From Peribacillus sp. FSL P2-0133 (GTDB lineage Bacteria > Bacillota > Bacilli > Bacillales > DSM-1321), in the NCBI RefSeq assembly GCF_037975445.1, contig NZ_CP150254.1, positions 2,292,001-2,356,000 of the forward strand: a DNA stretch of 64,000 nucleotides. Reading direction: 5' to 3'. Numbering within the stretch: the first letter of the stretch is position 1; each line of letters opens with the position of its first letter. Shown one piece after another: positions 7,843-16,266 of the stretch. Position numbers and translations under genes: made by a program. The notes under the pieces were generated by a model. That model was not told where the DNA came from. It was given only the letters and a program-made list of their open reading frames with translations, and searched no databases.

Positions 7843-9237
7843 TTGAGAGCTAAAACCATCGTTCATTCAGGTTTAATTCAAGAAGAGCCAAATTTTAAGA
7901 GAGTTCTAACCCTCCCTTCCCTTGTATTTTACGGCCTTGCTTATTTAATACCTACGACAATTTTTGATATGTATGGAATTGTATCGAATATAACTCACGG
8001 AATGTTTTCCTTAACTCACGCGTTAACAGCATTAGCAATACTGTTCACAGCATTTAGTTATGGAAGCATGGTTGCCGCTTTCCCGGTTTCAGGTTCTGCA
8101 TACACGTATGCCCAACAAGCTATAAATCCATATATTGGTTTTTTAACAGGTTGGACTGTTATGATGGATTATCTTCTTGTACCTATGCTGTCTTACGTTA
8201 TTGCTGCTAATTATATGAATGCGATTTTCCCTGAAATACCTAATTGGATATGGATCCTCGGATTAACTGTCCTTGTGACAACGATTAGCTACGTTGGCAT
8301 TAATGTTACCGCCAAAGTAAATAATATAATTGTTTTGGTTCAGCTCTCCATTATAGCTATTGTAACGATTTTTTTAATTAAATTTATTGCCCAAGGAGGA
8401 GGAATGGGATCCTTTTTCTCATGGGATGTATTTGTAAACTCTAGTGAGTTTGCTAAACCAGAAGTAGGATGGGGAGTCATTTTTACTGGTGCATCTATAC
8501 TGGTACTATCATATTTTGGATTTGATGCTGTAACAATGGTAGCGGAAGAAGCTATCAATCCGAGAGTTAATGTTCCAAGAGCGGTATTAATAATTTGTGC
8601 GGGTGCAGGGCTTTTATTTACAACCGTATCTTACTTAATGCTATTAGCCTGGCCTGCAGGCTGGAGTGAATTCACGGATGTAAATACGGGAGCACTTGAA
8701 TTATTTAAAAAAATTGGATTAGGTATACTCGCTGTTATCTACCCTTTCTTCACCTTAATTGGAGCCATAGCGGGCCCTTTAGCTGCACAAACCTCTTGTT
8801 CCCGTATGCTGTGCAAAATGGGTGGCGACAGAATTATACCAAAGTTTTTTGGCTACATTCACCCTAAAAAAGCTACTCCAACAAATAGTATTTTATTTAT
8901 TGGGTCTCTTAGTTTAACTGCTTTGTTTCTTGATGTAAAAACAGTCATTTCTTTAGTAAACTTCGGAGCACTGTTTGGCTGTACCTTCGTAAATATATCC
9001 GTTATATTCTATTATTTTATTAAGCAGAAAAAACGTAAAGGCATAAATATTGTACGCTATTTGTTATTCCCTTCTATTGGAGCAATGATCACGCTATTCT
9101 TTTTATACAAATTGGATATGTATGCAAAGACTGCAGGTTTGATTTGGTTGACAGTTGGAGTTATTTACCTAGGACTCAATACAAATTTCTTCAAAAAACT
9201 TCCACCGGAATTAAATATGAATGAAATGAAAGGATGA
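7843..9237 (+). CDS. APC-family amino acid/amine permease
   Basis: A 464-residue membrane transporter with about 12 hydrophobic segments. The first carries the helix-break region S-L-V-F-Y-G-L-A-Y; FPVSGSAYTYAQQAI is typical of APC-superfamily TM3 and is followed by N-P-Y-I-G-F-L-T-G-W. The start is TTG, with AGGGGGAA about 6 bases before it. It is co-transcribed with the FCD regulator and ends 7 bases before the amidohydrolase gene, so it probably imports the nitrogen compound attacked by that enzyme. The substrate cannot be read from sequence; PuuP/YfnA-like members move putrescine or amino acids. Confidence 0.85.
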   Translation: MRAKTIVHSGLIQEEPNFKRVLTLPSLVFYGLAYLIPTTIFDMYGIVSNITHGMFSLTHALTALAILFTAFSYGSMVAAFPVSGSAYTYAQQAINPYIGFLTGWTVMMDYLLVPMLSYVIAANYMNAIFPEIPNWIWILGLTVLVTTISYVGINVTAKVNNIIVLVQLSIIAIVTIFLIKFIAQGGGMGSFFSWDVFVNSSEFAKPEVGWGVIFTGASILVLSYFGFDAVTMVAEEAINPRVNVPRAVLIICAGAGLLFTTVSYLMLLAWPAGWSEFTDVNTGALELFKKIGLGILAVIYPFFTLIGAIAGPLAAQTSCSRMLCKMGGDRIIPKFFGYIHPKKATPTNSILFIGSLSLTALFLDVKTVISLVNFGALFGCTFVNISVIFYYFIKQKKRKGINIVRYLLFPSIGAMITLFFLYKLDMYAKTAGLIWLTVGVIYLGLNTNFFKKLPPELNMNEMKG

Positions 9238-9244
9238 TACTTTA

Positions 9245-10471
9245 ATGACACAATCATATTGGTTAGCAAATGTATTGCTTGAAAGCGCTTTCCTTCGTGA
9301 GGATGGAATGGTTACAAAAACAATAACGGAACACTGTCATATCCTAGTTGAAGAGGGGAAATTCACTAAAATAATCCCAGCTCATGAGAATTTACCCGTT
9401 GATTTGCCAGTTCAGGATACGGGCGGACTGCTTATGCTACCTGGTTTTCAGGATATGCATATTCACCTGGACAAAACATACTATGGAGGTAAATGGAAAG
9501 CATGTACCCCATTTGTGGATGTATTTGGCCGAATGAAAGAAGAAGAAGACATGCTTCCGTCTCTTCTTCCTGTTGCGGAAGAAAGGGCGAAGAAGATTTT
9601 GGAGCTGCTTTTACAGAATGGAGTAACACACATAAGGGCTCAGTGTAATGTTGACCCCATAATTGGGTTGAAAAACATGGAAGCAGTTTTACAGGCATTA
9701 CAATCATACGATGGACAGATTTCTTACGAGTTAGTTGCTTTTCCTCAGCACGGACTCTTGCGAAGTAATTCTCTTCCACTTGTAAGGGAAGCATTGAGAA
9801 TGGGAGCAACTGCTGCAGGGGGATTGGATCCGGCCATAGTAGATGAAAATATTGAAGCTTCATTACATGCACTCATAGAACTTGCAGTTGAAGCGGATGC
9901 AGATATAGATTTGCATTTACATGAACCTGGTCACCTGGGAATTTATACGATGAAACGATTGGCTAAACTTACAGAAGAAGCAGGGTGGCAGGGAAGAGTT
10001 ACAATTGGACATGCGTTTGGACTCGGGGATGTTCCAGTTGAAGCGGCAGCCGATGCGGCGGAAACTTTAGCTCATGCGGGTATTTCAATTGCTTCTACTG
10101 TACCTATCGATATTCCCACAATTCCAATCCCATTGCTTCATGAAAAGGGTATAAATGTCTCGCTTGTAAATGACAGCATAACGGATCATTGGGACCCATT
10201 TGGCACTGGGGACGTGCTTTACAAAGCTAGTCTGATGGCTGAACGTTTCGCTTGGATTGATGAGTGGTCACTAGGACGGGCCCTTGGTTTTATTACTGGC
10301 GGGAAAACACCTCTTAATTCAGAGGGGGAGCGAGTTTGGCCGACTATTGGTGATAAAGCGGATGCTGTTTTTGTGGAAGCTAGTTGTTCAGCTGAAGCAG
10401 TCGCAAGACGTGCAAGGCGCCTTGCGGTTATGCACAAAGGGAAGATTGTTTCAGGTTCTTTCAATAATTGA
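9245..10471 (+). CDS. Cytosine deaminase-like amidohydrolase
   Basis: A 408-residue amidohydrolase-superfamily protein of the CodA-like branch. Metal ligands appear in order: D-M-H-I-H-L-D-K (about residue 73), D-L-H-L-H-E-P-G (about 220), IGHAFGLG (about 255) and NDSITDHWDPFG, whose Asp is the catalytic metal ligand. The family deaminates or hydrolyses cyclic amidines, including cytosine, ammelide-type triazines and creatinine-like compounds. The final helix with R-R-A-R-R-L-A-V and V-H/M-H-K-G-K-I-V is the usual C-terminal beta-sandwich return. The coupled permease and regulator indicate a small catabolic operon for an unknown N-heterocycle. The exact substrate is undetermined. Confidence 0.82.
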   Translation: MTQSYWLANVLLESAFLREDGMVTKTITEHCHILVEEGKFTKIIPAHENLPVDLPVQDTGGLLMLPGFQDMHIHLDKTYYGGKWKACTPFVDVFGRMKEEEDMLPSLLPVAEERAKKILELLLQNGVTHIRAQCNVDPIIGLKNMEAVLQALQSYDGQISYELVAFPQHGLLRSNSLPLVREALRMGATAAGGLDPAIVDENIEASLHALIELAVEADADIDLHLHEPGHLGIYTMKRLAKLTEEAGWQGRVTIGHAFGLGDVPVEAAADAAETLAHAGISIASTVPIDIPTIPIPLLHEKGINVSLVNDSITDHWDPFGTGDVLYKASLMAERFAWIDEWSLGRALGFITGGKTPLNSEGERVWPTIGDKADAVFVEASCSAEAVARRARRLAVMHKGKIVSGSFNN

Positions 10472-10515
10472 AGTATTTGATGAAAGCTGCCGTATATGGT
10501 GGCTTTTATTTTTTA
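10466..10515 (+). terminator. Rho-independent terminator, copy 2 of a repeated unit
   Basis: AAAGCTGCC/GGTGGCTTT hairpin with a GTATAT loop and ATTTTTT tail. It matches 281-330 at roughly 45 of 50 positions. Confidence 0.85.
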
Positions 10516-10525
10516 ATTAAACGGC

Positions 10526-10554
10526 TTGACAATATACCCCTATAGGTATAATAT
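10526..10554 (+). promoter_or_regulatory. cstR promoter with overlapping CstR operator
   Basis: TTGACA (10526-10531) and TATAAT (10547-10552), or TAATAT two bases later for a 17-bp spacer, enclose ATACCCCTATAGGTAT (10534-10549). That is a match to the CstR/CsoR-type palindrome ATACCC-N4-GGTAT. Binding would block polymerase, so autoregulation by persulfide sensing is expected. Confidence 0.8.
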
Positions 10555-10555
10555 G

Positions 10556-10611
10556 AACTCACAAGTAAGATTGCATAAATTCACGAGTAAAATGTGTAAA
10601 CTCACGAATAA
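10556..10611 (+). repeat. Three phased direct repeats in cstR leader
   Basis: AACTCACAAGTAA, AATTCACGAGTAA and AACTCACGAATAA start at 10556, 10578 and 10599, spaced 22 and 21 bp, about two helical turns. They lie in the 240-bp leader of cstR, just downstream of the promoter. Confidence 0.65.
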
Positions 10612-10797
10612 AGCATCTATTAGGGCTTATAATCATTATCGTGAGAATGTTGATTAAGAGGTTTTGCATATTCATTATGTCTATTTGAAGTGTTAATTCG
10701 GAAGTGAACTTGGGGCTTCGCTTCATAATCGGAAAAGGAAATAAGGTAATCAGTTGAGGTTAGTAATTGCATTTGTAAATAGATGGGTGGGCAGAGT

Positions 10798-11058
10798 ATG
10801 GAGTATGATAAAAGTGTCATTAATCGCTTGAAGCGGATTGAAGGACAAATTAAGGGTGTACTTGGAATGATGGAGCAGGGAAAGGATTGCAGAGAAATCG
10901 TCACGCAGTTGTCGGCTGCACGTAATGCCATCGATAGGACCATGGGTGTTATCGTAAGTGAAAATCTTGAGCAATGCGTTCGGGAAAACGTTGTGAAAGG
11001 CGAAGGCACTGATCATCTAGTCAAGGAAGCGGTTAATTTACTGATAAAAAGCAGGTAA
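10798..11058 (+). CDS. cstR: CstR-type persulfide-sensing repressor
   Basis: An 86-residue CsoR/RcnR-superfamily four-helix protein. C31 (GKDCREIV) and C60 (NLEQCV) sit at the exact positions of the two CstR cysteines that form di- or tetrasulfide links; the His and Cys copper ligands of CsoR are missing. GGTGGG precedes the ATG at 10798, which lines up with known CstR starts; an ATG 15 bases upstream adds an unlikely extension. Known role of the family: repression of sulfide/persulfide detoxification genes until reactive sulfur species oxidise the thiols. Two matching operators are in the window (10534 and 11470). Downstream sulfurtransferase genes support the call strongly. Confidence 0.92.
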   Translation: MEYDKSVINRLKRIEGQIKGVLGMMEQGKDCREIVTQLSAARNAIDRTMGVIVSENLEQCVRENVVKGEGTDHLVKEAVNLLIKSR

Positions 11059-11096
11059 TAAAATTTGACCTGACCTTTAGAAAAAGGAGTGTTATT

Positions 11097-11390
11097 ATGT
11101 CTTATATTTTTCAAGTGGATTTTAAAATGGAGGGACCATTTGGCAACGAAATGGTAAAAGAATTTACTGATTTAGCAAAAAGCATTAATGATGAAGAAGG
11201 CTTGATCTGGAAGATTTGGACCGAAGACAATGAGGCAAAGGAAGCTGGTGGCATTTATCTGTTTGAAACGAAGGAATCTGCATGTAAGTACATGACTATG
11301 CACACAGCTCGGTTAAAAGGGTTTGGTATCGTGAAGGTTAATGAAAAAATATTCGAAGTGAATGAAGTTTTGACTTTAATCAATCATTGA
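11097..11390 (+). CDS. YdhR-type putative monooxygenase
   Basis: A 97-residue protein of the YdhR/ABM-like dimeric ferredoxin-fold group. The pattern F-Q-V-D-F-K, then G-L-I-W-K-I-W-T-E-D and A-G-G-I-Y-L-F-E-T-K-E-S-A fits the family. These proteins are suspected monooxygenases or chaperone-like, without confirmed substrate. AAGGAGTG lies 8 bases before the ATG. It shares the cstR transcription unit (38-bp gap), and a weak terminator plus a new promoter follow. Its link to sulfide chemistry is inferred only from position. Confidence 0.78.
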   Translation: MSYIFQVDFKMEGPFGNEMVKEFTDLAKSINDEEGLIWKIWTEDNEAKEAGGIYLFETKESACKYMTMHTARLKGFGIVKVNEKIFEVNEVLTLINH

Positions 11391-11440
11391 CCAATTAAAT
11401 AAAGAAAAACCTATTCCATTCATTTTTTTAGTGAAGTAGG

Positions 11441-11485
11441 TTGACGAACTATATTTTTTAGAATAATATATACCCCATAGGGTAT
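11441..11485 (+). promoter_or_regulatory. Promoter and CstR operator of the sulfurtransferase operon
   Basis: TTGACG (11441) and TAATAT (11464) are spaced 17 bp. ATACCCCATAGGGTAT (11470-11485), a nearly perfect CstR palindrome, directly follows the -10 box and covers the likely start point. The long operon from 11527 onward should be derepressed by persulfides. Confidence 0.88.
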
Positions 11486-11526
11486 GGTAAAACAACAAAA
11501 TGAAATATCATCAGGGGGAAAACATA

Positions 11527-12006
11527 ATGACTGAAAAGAAAAGAACGACGATCATTTTATTTAGTGGTGATTATGATAAGGCAATGGCTGCTTATATCAT
11601 TGCAAATGGGGCGGCGGCTTACGATCATGAAGTGACCATCTTCCATACATTCTGGGGATTGAATGCCTTAAGGAAGGATGAGCCGGTTTCATTAAAAAAA
11701 GGCTTTCTGGAAAAAATGTTTGCAAAAATGATGCCGCGTGGTTCAGATAAAATGGGACTATCCAATATGAACTTTGCTGGGATGGGTCCTAAAATGATCA
11801 AACATGTGATGAAAAAGCATAACGCCATGTCACTCCCAAATTTAATTGAGTTGGCCCAAGAACAGGAAATCAAACTAATTGCCTGTACGATGACAATGGA
11901 TTTATTGGGCTTGCAGCAAGTGGAATTAATGGATGGAATTGAGTATGCAGGTGTTGCGGCTTATTTAGCTGAAGCAGAGGATGGAAATGTAAACTTATTC
12001 ATATAA
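11527..12006 (+). CDS. DsrE/DsrF/DrsH-like sulfur carrier
   Basis: A 159-residue DsrE-superfamily protein. The Rossmann-like start IILFSGDYDKAMAAY is followed by a central Met-rich loop (about 65-100). A conserved Cys lies in L-I-A-C-T-M-T-M-D (C120), the persulfide-carrying position. GGGGGAA stands before the ATG at 11527; the preceding 9 codons lack a ribosome site. DsrE-type proteins relay sulfane sulfur between TusA and rhodanese proteins. First gene after the CstR operator. A paralogue lies at 13372. Confidence 0.88.
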   Translation: MTEKKRTTIILFSGDYDKAMAAYIIANGAAAYDHEVTIFHTFWGLNALRKDEPVSLKKGFLEKMFAKMMPRGSDKMGLSNMNFAGMGPKMIKHVMKKHNAMSLPNLIELAQEQEIKLIACTMTMDLLGLQQVELMDGIEYAGVAAYLAEAEDGNVNLFI

Positions 12007-12033
12007 TTTGGGGTACTGGAGGGATGAGTTCAA

Positions 12034-12402
12034 ATGGGAACTATATTCAATCTCATTATATTAGGTTTCATCGTTTGGTTTTTATATCAGCGATTTGTCC
12101 CGGCAAAGGGGATAAAAAATATAAATGCGGCAGAGTTAAAAGGTGAGCTGAGTAACAAAGGAAATAAGCAATTCGTTGATGTCCGTACTCCTAATGAATA
12201 TAGGGGCAATCATATTAAGGACTTTAAAAATATTCCTTTAAGCGAACTTGGTAAAAGGGCACAAGAACTTTCAAAAGATAAAGAAGTGGTAGTGATCTGC
12301 CAAAGCGGGATGCGGAGCAGTAATGCAAGTAAAGCATTGAAAAAATTAGGATTTAAAGAAGTCACTAACGTAAAAGGCGGCATGAGTTCTTGGCGCGAAT
12401 AA
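12034..12402 (+). CDS. Membrane-anchored rhodanese
   Basis: 122 residues: one N-terminal transmembrane helix (about 3-19) and then a single rhodanese domain. The active-site loop is C-Q-S-G-M-R-S with C89. F-V-D-V-R-T-P-N-E-Y is the CDC25-like motif A. The catalytic domain should face the cytoplasm and transfer sulfane sulfur at the membrane. GGAGGGATG lies about 10 bases before the ATG. Operon member: 27 bases after the DsrE gene, 18 before the next rhodanese gene. Confidence 0.88.
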   Translation: MGTIFNLIILGFIVWFLYQRFVPAKGIKNINAAELKGELSNKGNKQFVDVRTPNEYRGNHIKDFKNIPLSELGKRAQELSKDKEVVVICQSGMRSSNASKALKKLGFKEVTNVKGGMSSWRE

Positions 12403-12420
12403 AAGGAGGATCTTAAAAAT

Positions 12421-12717
12421 ATGAATGAAATTTTACCGAATGAAGTGAGTACATTGTTGAAGGGAAACTCGCCAGTCCACATTATTGATGTGCGGGAGGT
12501 GGAGGAAGTAAAGGCAGGGAAAATACCAAATGCTGTGAATATCCCGTTGGGTCTAGTGGAATTTAGAATGCAGGATCTGGATAAATCAAAAGAGTATATC
12601 ATGGTCTGCCGGTCAGGGGGCAGAAGTTCAAGGGCCGCACAGATACTTGAGGATCATGGATATAAAGTGTTGAACATGGTGGGTGGTATGAATCGCTGGG
12701 AAGGTCCTACAGCATAA
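12421..12717 (+). CDS. Single-domain rhodanese sulfurtransferase
   Basis: A 98-residue soluble rhodanese. H-I-I-D-V-R-E-V-E-E opens the fold and the active loop C-R-S-G-G-R-S has C63. The C-terminal G-G-M-N-R-W is the usual end of the domain. AAAAGGAGG precedes the ATG. It probably accepts sulfane sulfur from persulfides or passes it to TusA. Operon member between two other sulfurtransferase genes. Confidence 0.9.
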   Translation: MNEILPNEVSTLLKGNSPVHIIDVREVEEVKAGKIPNAVNIPLGLVEFRMQDLDKSKEYIMVCRSGGRSSRAAQILEDHGYKVLNMVGGMNRWEGPTA

Positions 12718-12770
12718 TTCCAAACCCGAATATACCCCCATCCCTATTTAGAAAACAAGGAGGAAATAAA

Positions 12771-13343
12771 ATGATTAAAACAAATTCCGTTTTGGATGCT
12801 AAAGGTTTAGCATGTCCCATGCCAATCGTAAAAACGAAAAAAGCCATGAATGGTCTGGAAGCAGGGGAAGTACTGGAAGTTCAAGCGACTGATAAAGGGT
12901 CAACTGCCGATATGAAAGCCTGGGCGGAAAGTACAGGTCATCAATATTTAGGTACAGTTGAAGAAGGAACCACACTAAAACATTATCTTCGGAAAGCAAG
13001 CGGAGAAGAAACAGAAGTGAAGAAGCATGAAAAAATCATTTCAAATGAAGAATTTCTTCAAGTAATGGAAGAAAATCGAAATATGATCCTTCTGGATGTA
13101 CGAGAATCCGCAGAGTATGCTTTTCATCATATTCCAGCAGCGAAATCCCTTCCAATGGGTGAATTGGAACAACGTATGGGTGAACTTGATAAAGAGTCAG
13201 AGATTTTCGTGATTTGCCGTTCTGGCAGCCGAAGTGATCTTGCTGCACAAAAACTGACGGCGGCTGGATTTGAACAAGTATTCAATGTTGTACCAGGCAT
13301 GAGCCAATGGAACGGGCCTTCACAAAAATCCGTTAATAAATAA
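12771..13343 (+). CDS. TusA-rhodanese fusion protein
   Basis: 190 residues. TusA domain at 1-75 with the sulfur-carrying motif LACPMPIVKT (C15); rhodanese domain at about 88-182 with C-R-S-G-S-R-S (C149). The two domains in one chain allow direct persulfide transfer. The architecture partly recalls staphylococcal CstA, a multidomain sulfurtransferase of the cst operon, but the DsrE part is on separate genes here. AAGGAGG lies 7 bases before the ATG. The gap upstream (12718-12770) carries a half CstR-like site (ATACCCCC). Confidence 0.9.
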   Translation: MIKTNSVLDAKGLACPMPIVKTKKAMNGLEAGEVLEVQATDKGSTADMKAWAESTGHQYLGTVEEGTTLKHYLRKASGEETEVKKHEKIISNEEFLQVMEENRNMILLDVRESAEYAFHHIPAAKSLPMGELEQRMGELDKESEIFVICRSGSRSDLAAQKLTAAGFEQVFNVVPGMSQWNGPSQKSVNK

Positions 13344-13371
13344 AGGTGACTCTAAAATGGAGGAATATATC

Positions 13372-13767
13372 ATGACTAACAAAGTAGCAATAATCGCAAG
13401 TAATGGTGGTGTATTTGACGCATATAAAGTGTTTAATATCGCAACGGCAGCGGCAGCAACAGATCAAGAAGTGGCCATTTTCTTTACTTTTGAAGGCTTG
13501 AAGTTAATTCATAAAGAGGCGAATGGACAACTTCCATTGCCTGAAGGTAAGGAGCATTTCGCCGAAGGCTTTAAAAAGGCTAATGTTCCTTCAATTCCGG
13601 AATTAGTTACTATGGCTCAGGAAATGGATGTCAAGTTTATTGGCTGTCAAATGACCATGGACGTTTTGGGCATGGAAAAAGAAGCTTTAGTTGACGGTAT
13701 CGAAGTAGGTGGGGCAATCACATTTTTAGAGTTCGCTAAGGATGCTGATGTTACATTAACCTTTTAA
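13372..13767 (+). CDS. DsrE-like sulfur carrier, second copy
   Basis: A 131-residue DsrE-family protein with V-A-I-I-A-S-N-G-G at the N-terminus and the conserved Cys in I-G-C-Q-M-T-M-D (C92). It is shorter than the first copy because the Met-rich loop is reduced. GGAGGA is 7 bases before ATG 13372; an upstream ATG at 13357 is less well placed. It lies between the TusA-rhodanese and rhodanese-dioxygenase genes and probably relays sulfur between them. Confidence 0.88.
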   Translation: MTNKVAIIASNGGVFDAYKVFNIATAAAATDQEVAIFFTFEGLKLIHKEANGQLPLPEGKEHFAEGFKKANVPSIPELVTMAQEMDVKFIGCQMTMDVLGMEKEALVDGIEVGGAITFLEFAKDADVTLTF

Positions 13768-13815
13768 TGAAGGTAAAATTTTTTGGGATTTTTAATACTG
13801 TAGGGGGTATATAAG

Positions 13816-14943
13816 ATGGCGTTTAAGCAAATGACAGCAGCTGAGGTTTCAAAGAAAGTAATCAATAAAACAGACTTATTTATTTTGGATGTTCGAAATG
13901 AAAGTGACTTTAATGATTGGAAAATTGAAGGGCAGAACTTTGAATTCCTTAATATCCCTTATTTTGATCTACTGGATGGCGTAGAAGAAATCCTCGATCA
14001 AATCCCGACCAATAAAGAAATCCTGGTAGTATGTGCAAAGGAAGGCTCATCTGTTATGGTAGCTGAAATGCTATCTGAAGCTGGATTGGATGTTTCTTAT
14101 TTAAAGGGCGGCATGAAAGCATGGAGTGAACACTTGGAACCAGTGAGGGTCGGCGAATTGACCAATGGCGCTGAAATTTACCAATTTGTTCGACTTGGTA
14201 AAGGCTGTCTATCTTACATGGTCATCTCCAATGGTGAAGCAGCCGTAATTGATTCTACAAGAATGATAGATGCCTATCTTGATTTCGCCGATGGTATCGG
14301 AGTGAAAATTACACATGTTCTGGATACGCACTTACATGCCGATCATATTTCAGGTGGAAGACGAATAGCGGAAGTAACAAATGCAGCCTACTGGCTGCCG
14401 CCAAAAGATGCGGCTGAAGTAACTTTTGAATATCAGCCATTAGAAAGTGGTAAAGTGATAACGATCGGTCATATAGCGATTGATATCCAAGCATTATACT
14501 CCCCGGGCCATACCATTGGATCCACTTCATTTGTGGTCGATCAAAAATACTTGCTTTCCGGGGATATACTATTCATTGATTCCATTGGCAGACCGGACCT
14601 AGCTGGATTAGCTGAGGATTGGGTAGGGGACTTAAGAGAAACACTTTATACACGTTATAGAGAATTATCAGACGAGTTAATAGTATTGCCATCACATTTC
14701 ATGATCATCGATGAATTGAATGAAGACGGAAGTGTCGCTAAAAAGTTGGGTGCGCTGTTTGCTGACAATCATGGATTGAACATTGCAGATGAAACGGAAT
14801 TCAGAGAGCTGGTAACAGGTAATTTACCGCCTCAACCAAACGCATATCAAGAAATTCGCGAAACCAATATGGGGAAAATCGAGCCTGATGATGAAAAACA
14901 GCGCGAAATGGAAATCGGACCCAATCGTTGTGCGGTTCGCTAA
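13816..14943 (+). CDS. Rhodanese-persulfide dioxygenase fusion (CstB-like)
   Basis: 375 residues. N-terminal rhodanese domain (about 1-108) with the loop V-C-A-K-E-G-S-S (C73). C-terminal metallo-beta-lactamase-fold persulfide dioxygenase (about 115-345) with T-H-L-H-A-D-H (H172, H174, D176, H177), S-P-G-H-T and G-D-I-L-F-I-D, then L-P-S-H-F. ETHE1/CstB enzymes oxidise persulfides with O2 to sulfite. CstB of staphylococci has the dioxygenase first and rhodanese domains after it, so the order is inverted here. Sulfite made here can leave through the downstream TauE protein. AGGGGG lies 8 bases before the ATG. Confidence 0.9.
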   Translation: MAFKQMTAAEVSKKVINKTDLFILDVRNESDFNDWKIEGQNFEFLNIPYFDLLDGVEEILDQIPTNKEILVVCAKEGSSVMVAEMLSEAGLDVSYLKGGMKAWSEHLEPVRVGELTNGAEIYQFVRLGKGCLSYMVISNGEAAVIDSTRMIDAYLDFADGIGVKITHVLDTHLHADHISGGRRIAEVTNAAYWLPPKDAAEVTFEYQPLESGKVITIGHIAIDIQALYSPGHTIGSTSFVVDQKYLLSGDILFIDSIGRPDLAGLAEDWVGDLRETLYTRYRELSDELIVLPSHFMIIDELNEDGSVAKKLGALFADNHGLNIADETEFRELVTGNLPPQPNAYQEIRETNMGKIEPDDEKQREMEIGPNRCAVR

Positions 14944-14985
14944 TACTGGTAAAAATAAAATCCAAGAAAATAGGAGAGAAGAAAT

Positions 14986-15213
14986 ATGAATTCAGATAAA
15001 GTGTTAGACGCTAAGGGACTTGCATGTCCAATGCCGATTGTTAAAACAAGAAAAGCGATGAATGATTTGCAAACCGGTCAAGTGCTGGAAATACATGTAA
15101 CAGATAAAGGAGCAAAAGCCGACTTAGCGGCTTGGTCAAGATCTGGTGGCCATGAACTGGTGGAAACGGCAGAAGAAAATGATATACTGAAATTTTGGAT
15201 CAGAAAAGGCTGA
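14986..15213 (+). CDS. TusA-type sulfur carrier
   Basis: A 75-residue stand-alone TusA protein with LDAKGLACPMPIVKT (C14), nearly identical to the TusA half of the 12771 fusion. Members carry persulfide sulfur for tRNA thiolation or redox relay. TAGGAGAG precedes the ATG. It is followed by a stem-loop that may reduce readthrough into tauE. Confidence 0.9.
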   Translation: MNSDKVLDAKGLACPMPIVKTRKAMNDLQTGQVLEIHVTDKGAKADLAAWSRSGGHELVETAEENDILKFWIRKG

Positions 15214-15219
15214 TAAAGG

Positions 15220-15248
15220 GAAGGGAACCAATAGGGTTCCCTTCTTTT
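15220..15248 (+). terminator. Stem-loop between tusA and tauE
   Basis: GAAGGGAACC pairs perfectly with GGTTCCCTTC (five-base loop) and TTTT follows. The tail is short and the tauE ribosome site (AAGGGAGG) begins right after, so it looks like a partial terminator that lowers tauE expression rather than the operon end. Confidence 0.65.
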
Positions 15249-15264
15249 AAGGGAGGCACTTACA

Positions 15265-16044
15265 ATGGATATCACCTTTATCATGACCATCTTTTTGATT
15301 GGTTTTATAGGTTCATACGTTTCTGGAATGCTCGGCATCGGCGGCTCGATAATAAATTATCCAATGCTGCTGTTTATTCCCCCGATCTTTGGTTTAGCGG
15401 CATTTAGCGCCCATGATGTGACAGGAATAAGTGCTATACAAGTCTTATTCGCTTCCATCGGAGGTATATGGAGCTATCGTAAAAGCGGACATTTAAATAA
15501 AACGCTTATTCTCTATATGGGGATCAGTGTGTTAATTGGAAGTGTGGTTGGAAGTTTTGGATCACAATCGATATCGGAAAACGGAGTGAATATCGTCTAT
15601 GGAGTTTTGGCGTTGATAGCGGCTGTCATGATGTTCATACCGAAGAAAGGGATAGATGACATTCCTTTGGATCAAGTTACCTTCAACAAATGGCTTGCTG
15701 CCATCCTTGCCTTAATCGTTGGTTTAGGTGCCGGTATAGTCGGTGCCGGAGGGGGCTTTCTATTAGTTCCGATCATGCTTATCGTTTTAAGAATTCCAAC
15801 CAGGGTAACGATTGCGTCTTCATTAGCCATCACTTTCATTTCATCCATAGGTGCAACAGTAGGAAAAATCTCAACGGGACAAGTTGATTACTATCCAGCA
15901 TTAATCATGGTTGTTGCAAGTTTAATAGCATCTCCGCTTGGGGCAATGGCCGGTAAAAAAATGAATGTAAAAGTCCTGCAAGTCATACTGGCTCTATTGA
16001 TTTTAGCGACGGCTGTGAAAACGTGGGTGGGGATCATGTCTTGA
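15265..16044 (+). CDS. TauE/SafE-family sulfite/organosulfur exporter
   Basis: A 259-residue membrane protein with about 8 helices and two internal repeats. The repeat motifs are S-G-M-L-G-I-G-G-S and G-I-V-G-A-G-G-G-F. TauE/SafE proteins export sulfite, sulfoacetate or related anions. Position after a persulfide dioxygenase indicates sulfite export; the staphylococcal cst cluster also has a tauE. GGGAGG lies 8 bases before the ATG. A second truncated copy covering codons from 15456 onward is found at 29390-29978. Confidence 0.9.
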   Translation: MDITFIMTIFLIGFIGSYVSGMLGIGGSIINYPMLLFIPPIFGLAAFSAHDVTGISAIQVLFASIGGIWSYRKSGHLNKTLILYMGISVLIGSVVGSFGSQSISENGVNIVYGVLALIAAVMMFIPKKGIDDIPLDQVTFNKWLAAILALIVGLGAGIVGAGGGFLLVPIMLIVLRIPTRVTIASSLAITFISSIGATVGKISTGQVDYYPALIMVVASLIASPLGAMAGKKMNVKVLQVILALLILATAVKTWVGIMS

Positions 16045-16211
16045 GGTACTCTTTGAAAGGGAAGGAAGCAGTTGTGAAAATAATATTAGAATTCTAAAAA
16101 GAGTTCTATCGTTAAAGAATTGTTCACAATAGGCCACACTAAAAGTTTTCCTCCATCACTTTTTTCTCTTATTATCTTGTACCAGATAAGTCAATGGGAC
16201 TTCTGTTAATA

Positions 16212-16243
16212 GAAAAAGCTGACTGTTGAAAGTCAGCTTTTTC
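16212..16243. terminator. Bidirectional terminator between tauE and DUF456 gene
   Basis: AAAAAGCTGACT pairs with AGTCAGCTTTTT around GTTGAA, T-tailed in both directions. It lies between convergent genes. Confidence 0.85.
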
Positions 16244-16266
16244 CTAATGTGGCCGTTGATAAATAA

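Noticed and set aside
10556..10611. CRISPR-like interpretation of the three phased repeats
   Set aside because: Repeats are 13 bases with 8-9-base spacers, far below CRISPR dimensions, and no cas gene is present.
12721..13815. Additional CstR-like half-sites at 12731 and 13801
   Set aside because: Only one arm is conserved and the second overlaps a ribosome site, so they are not called as operators.
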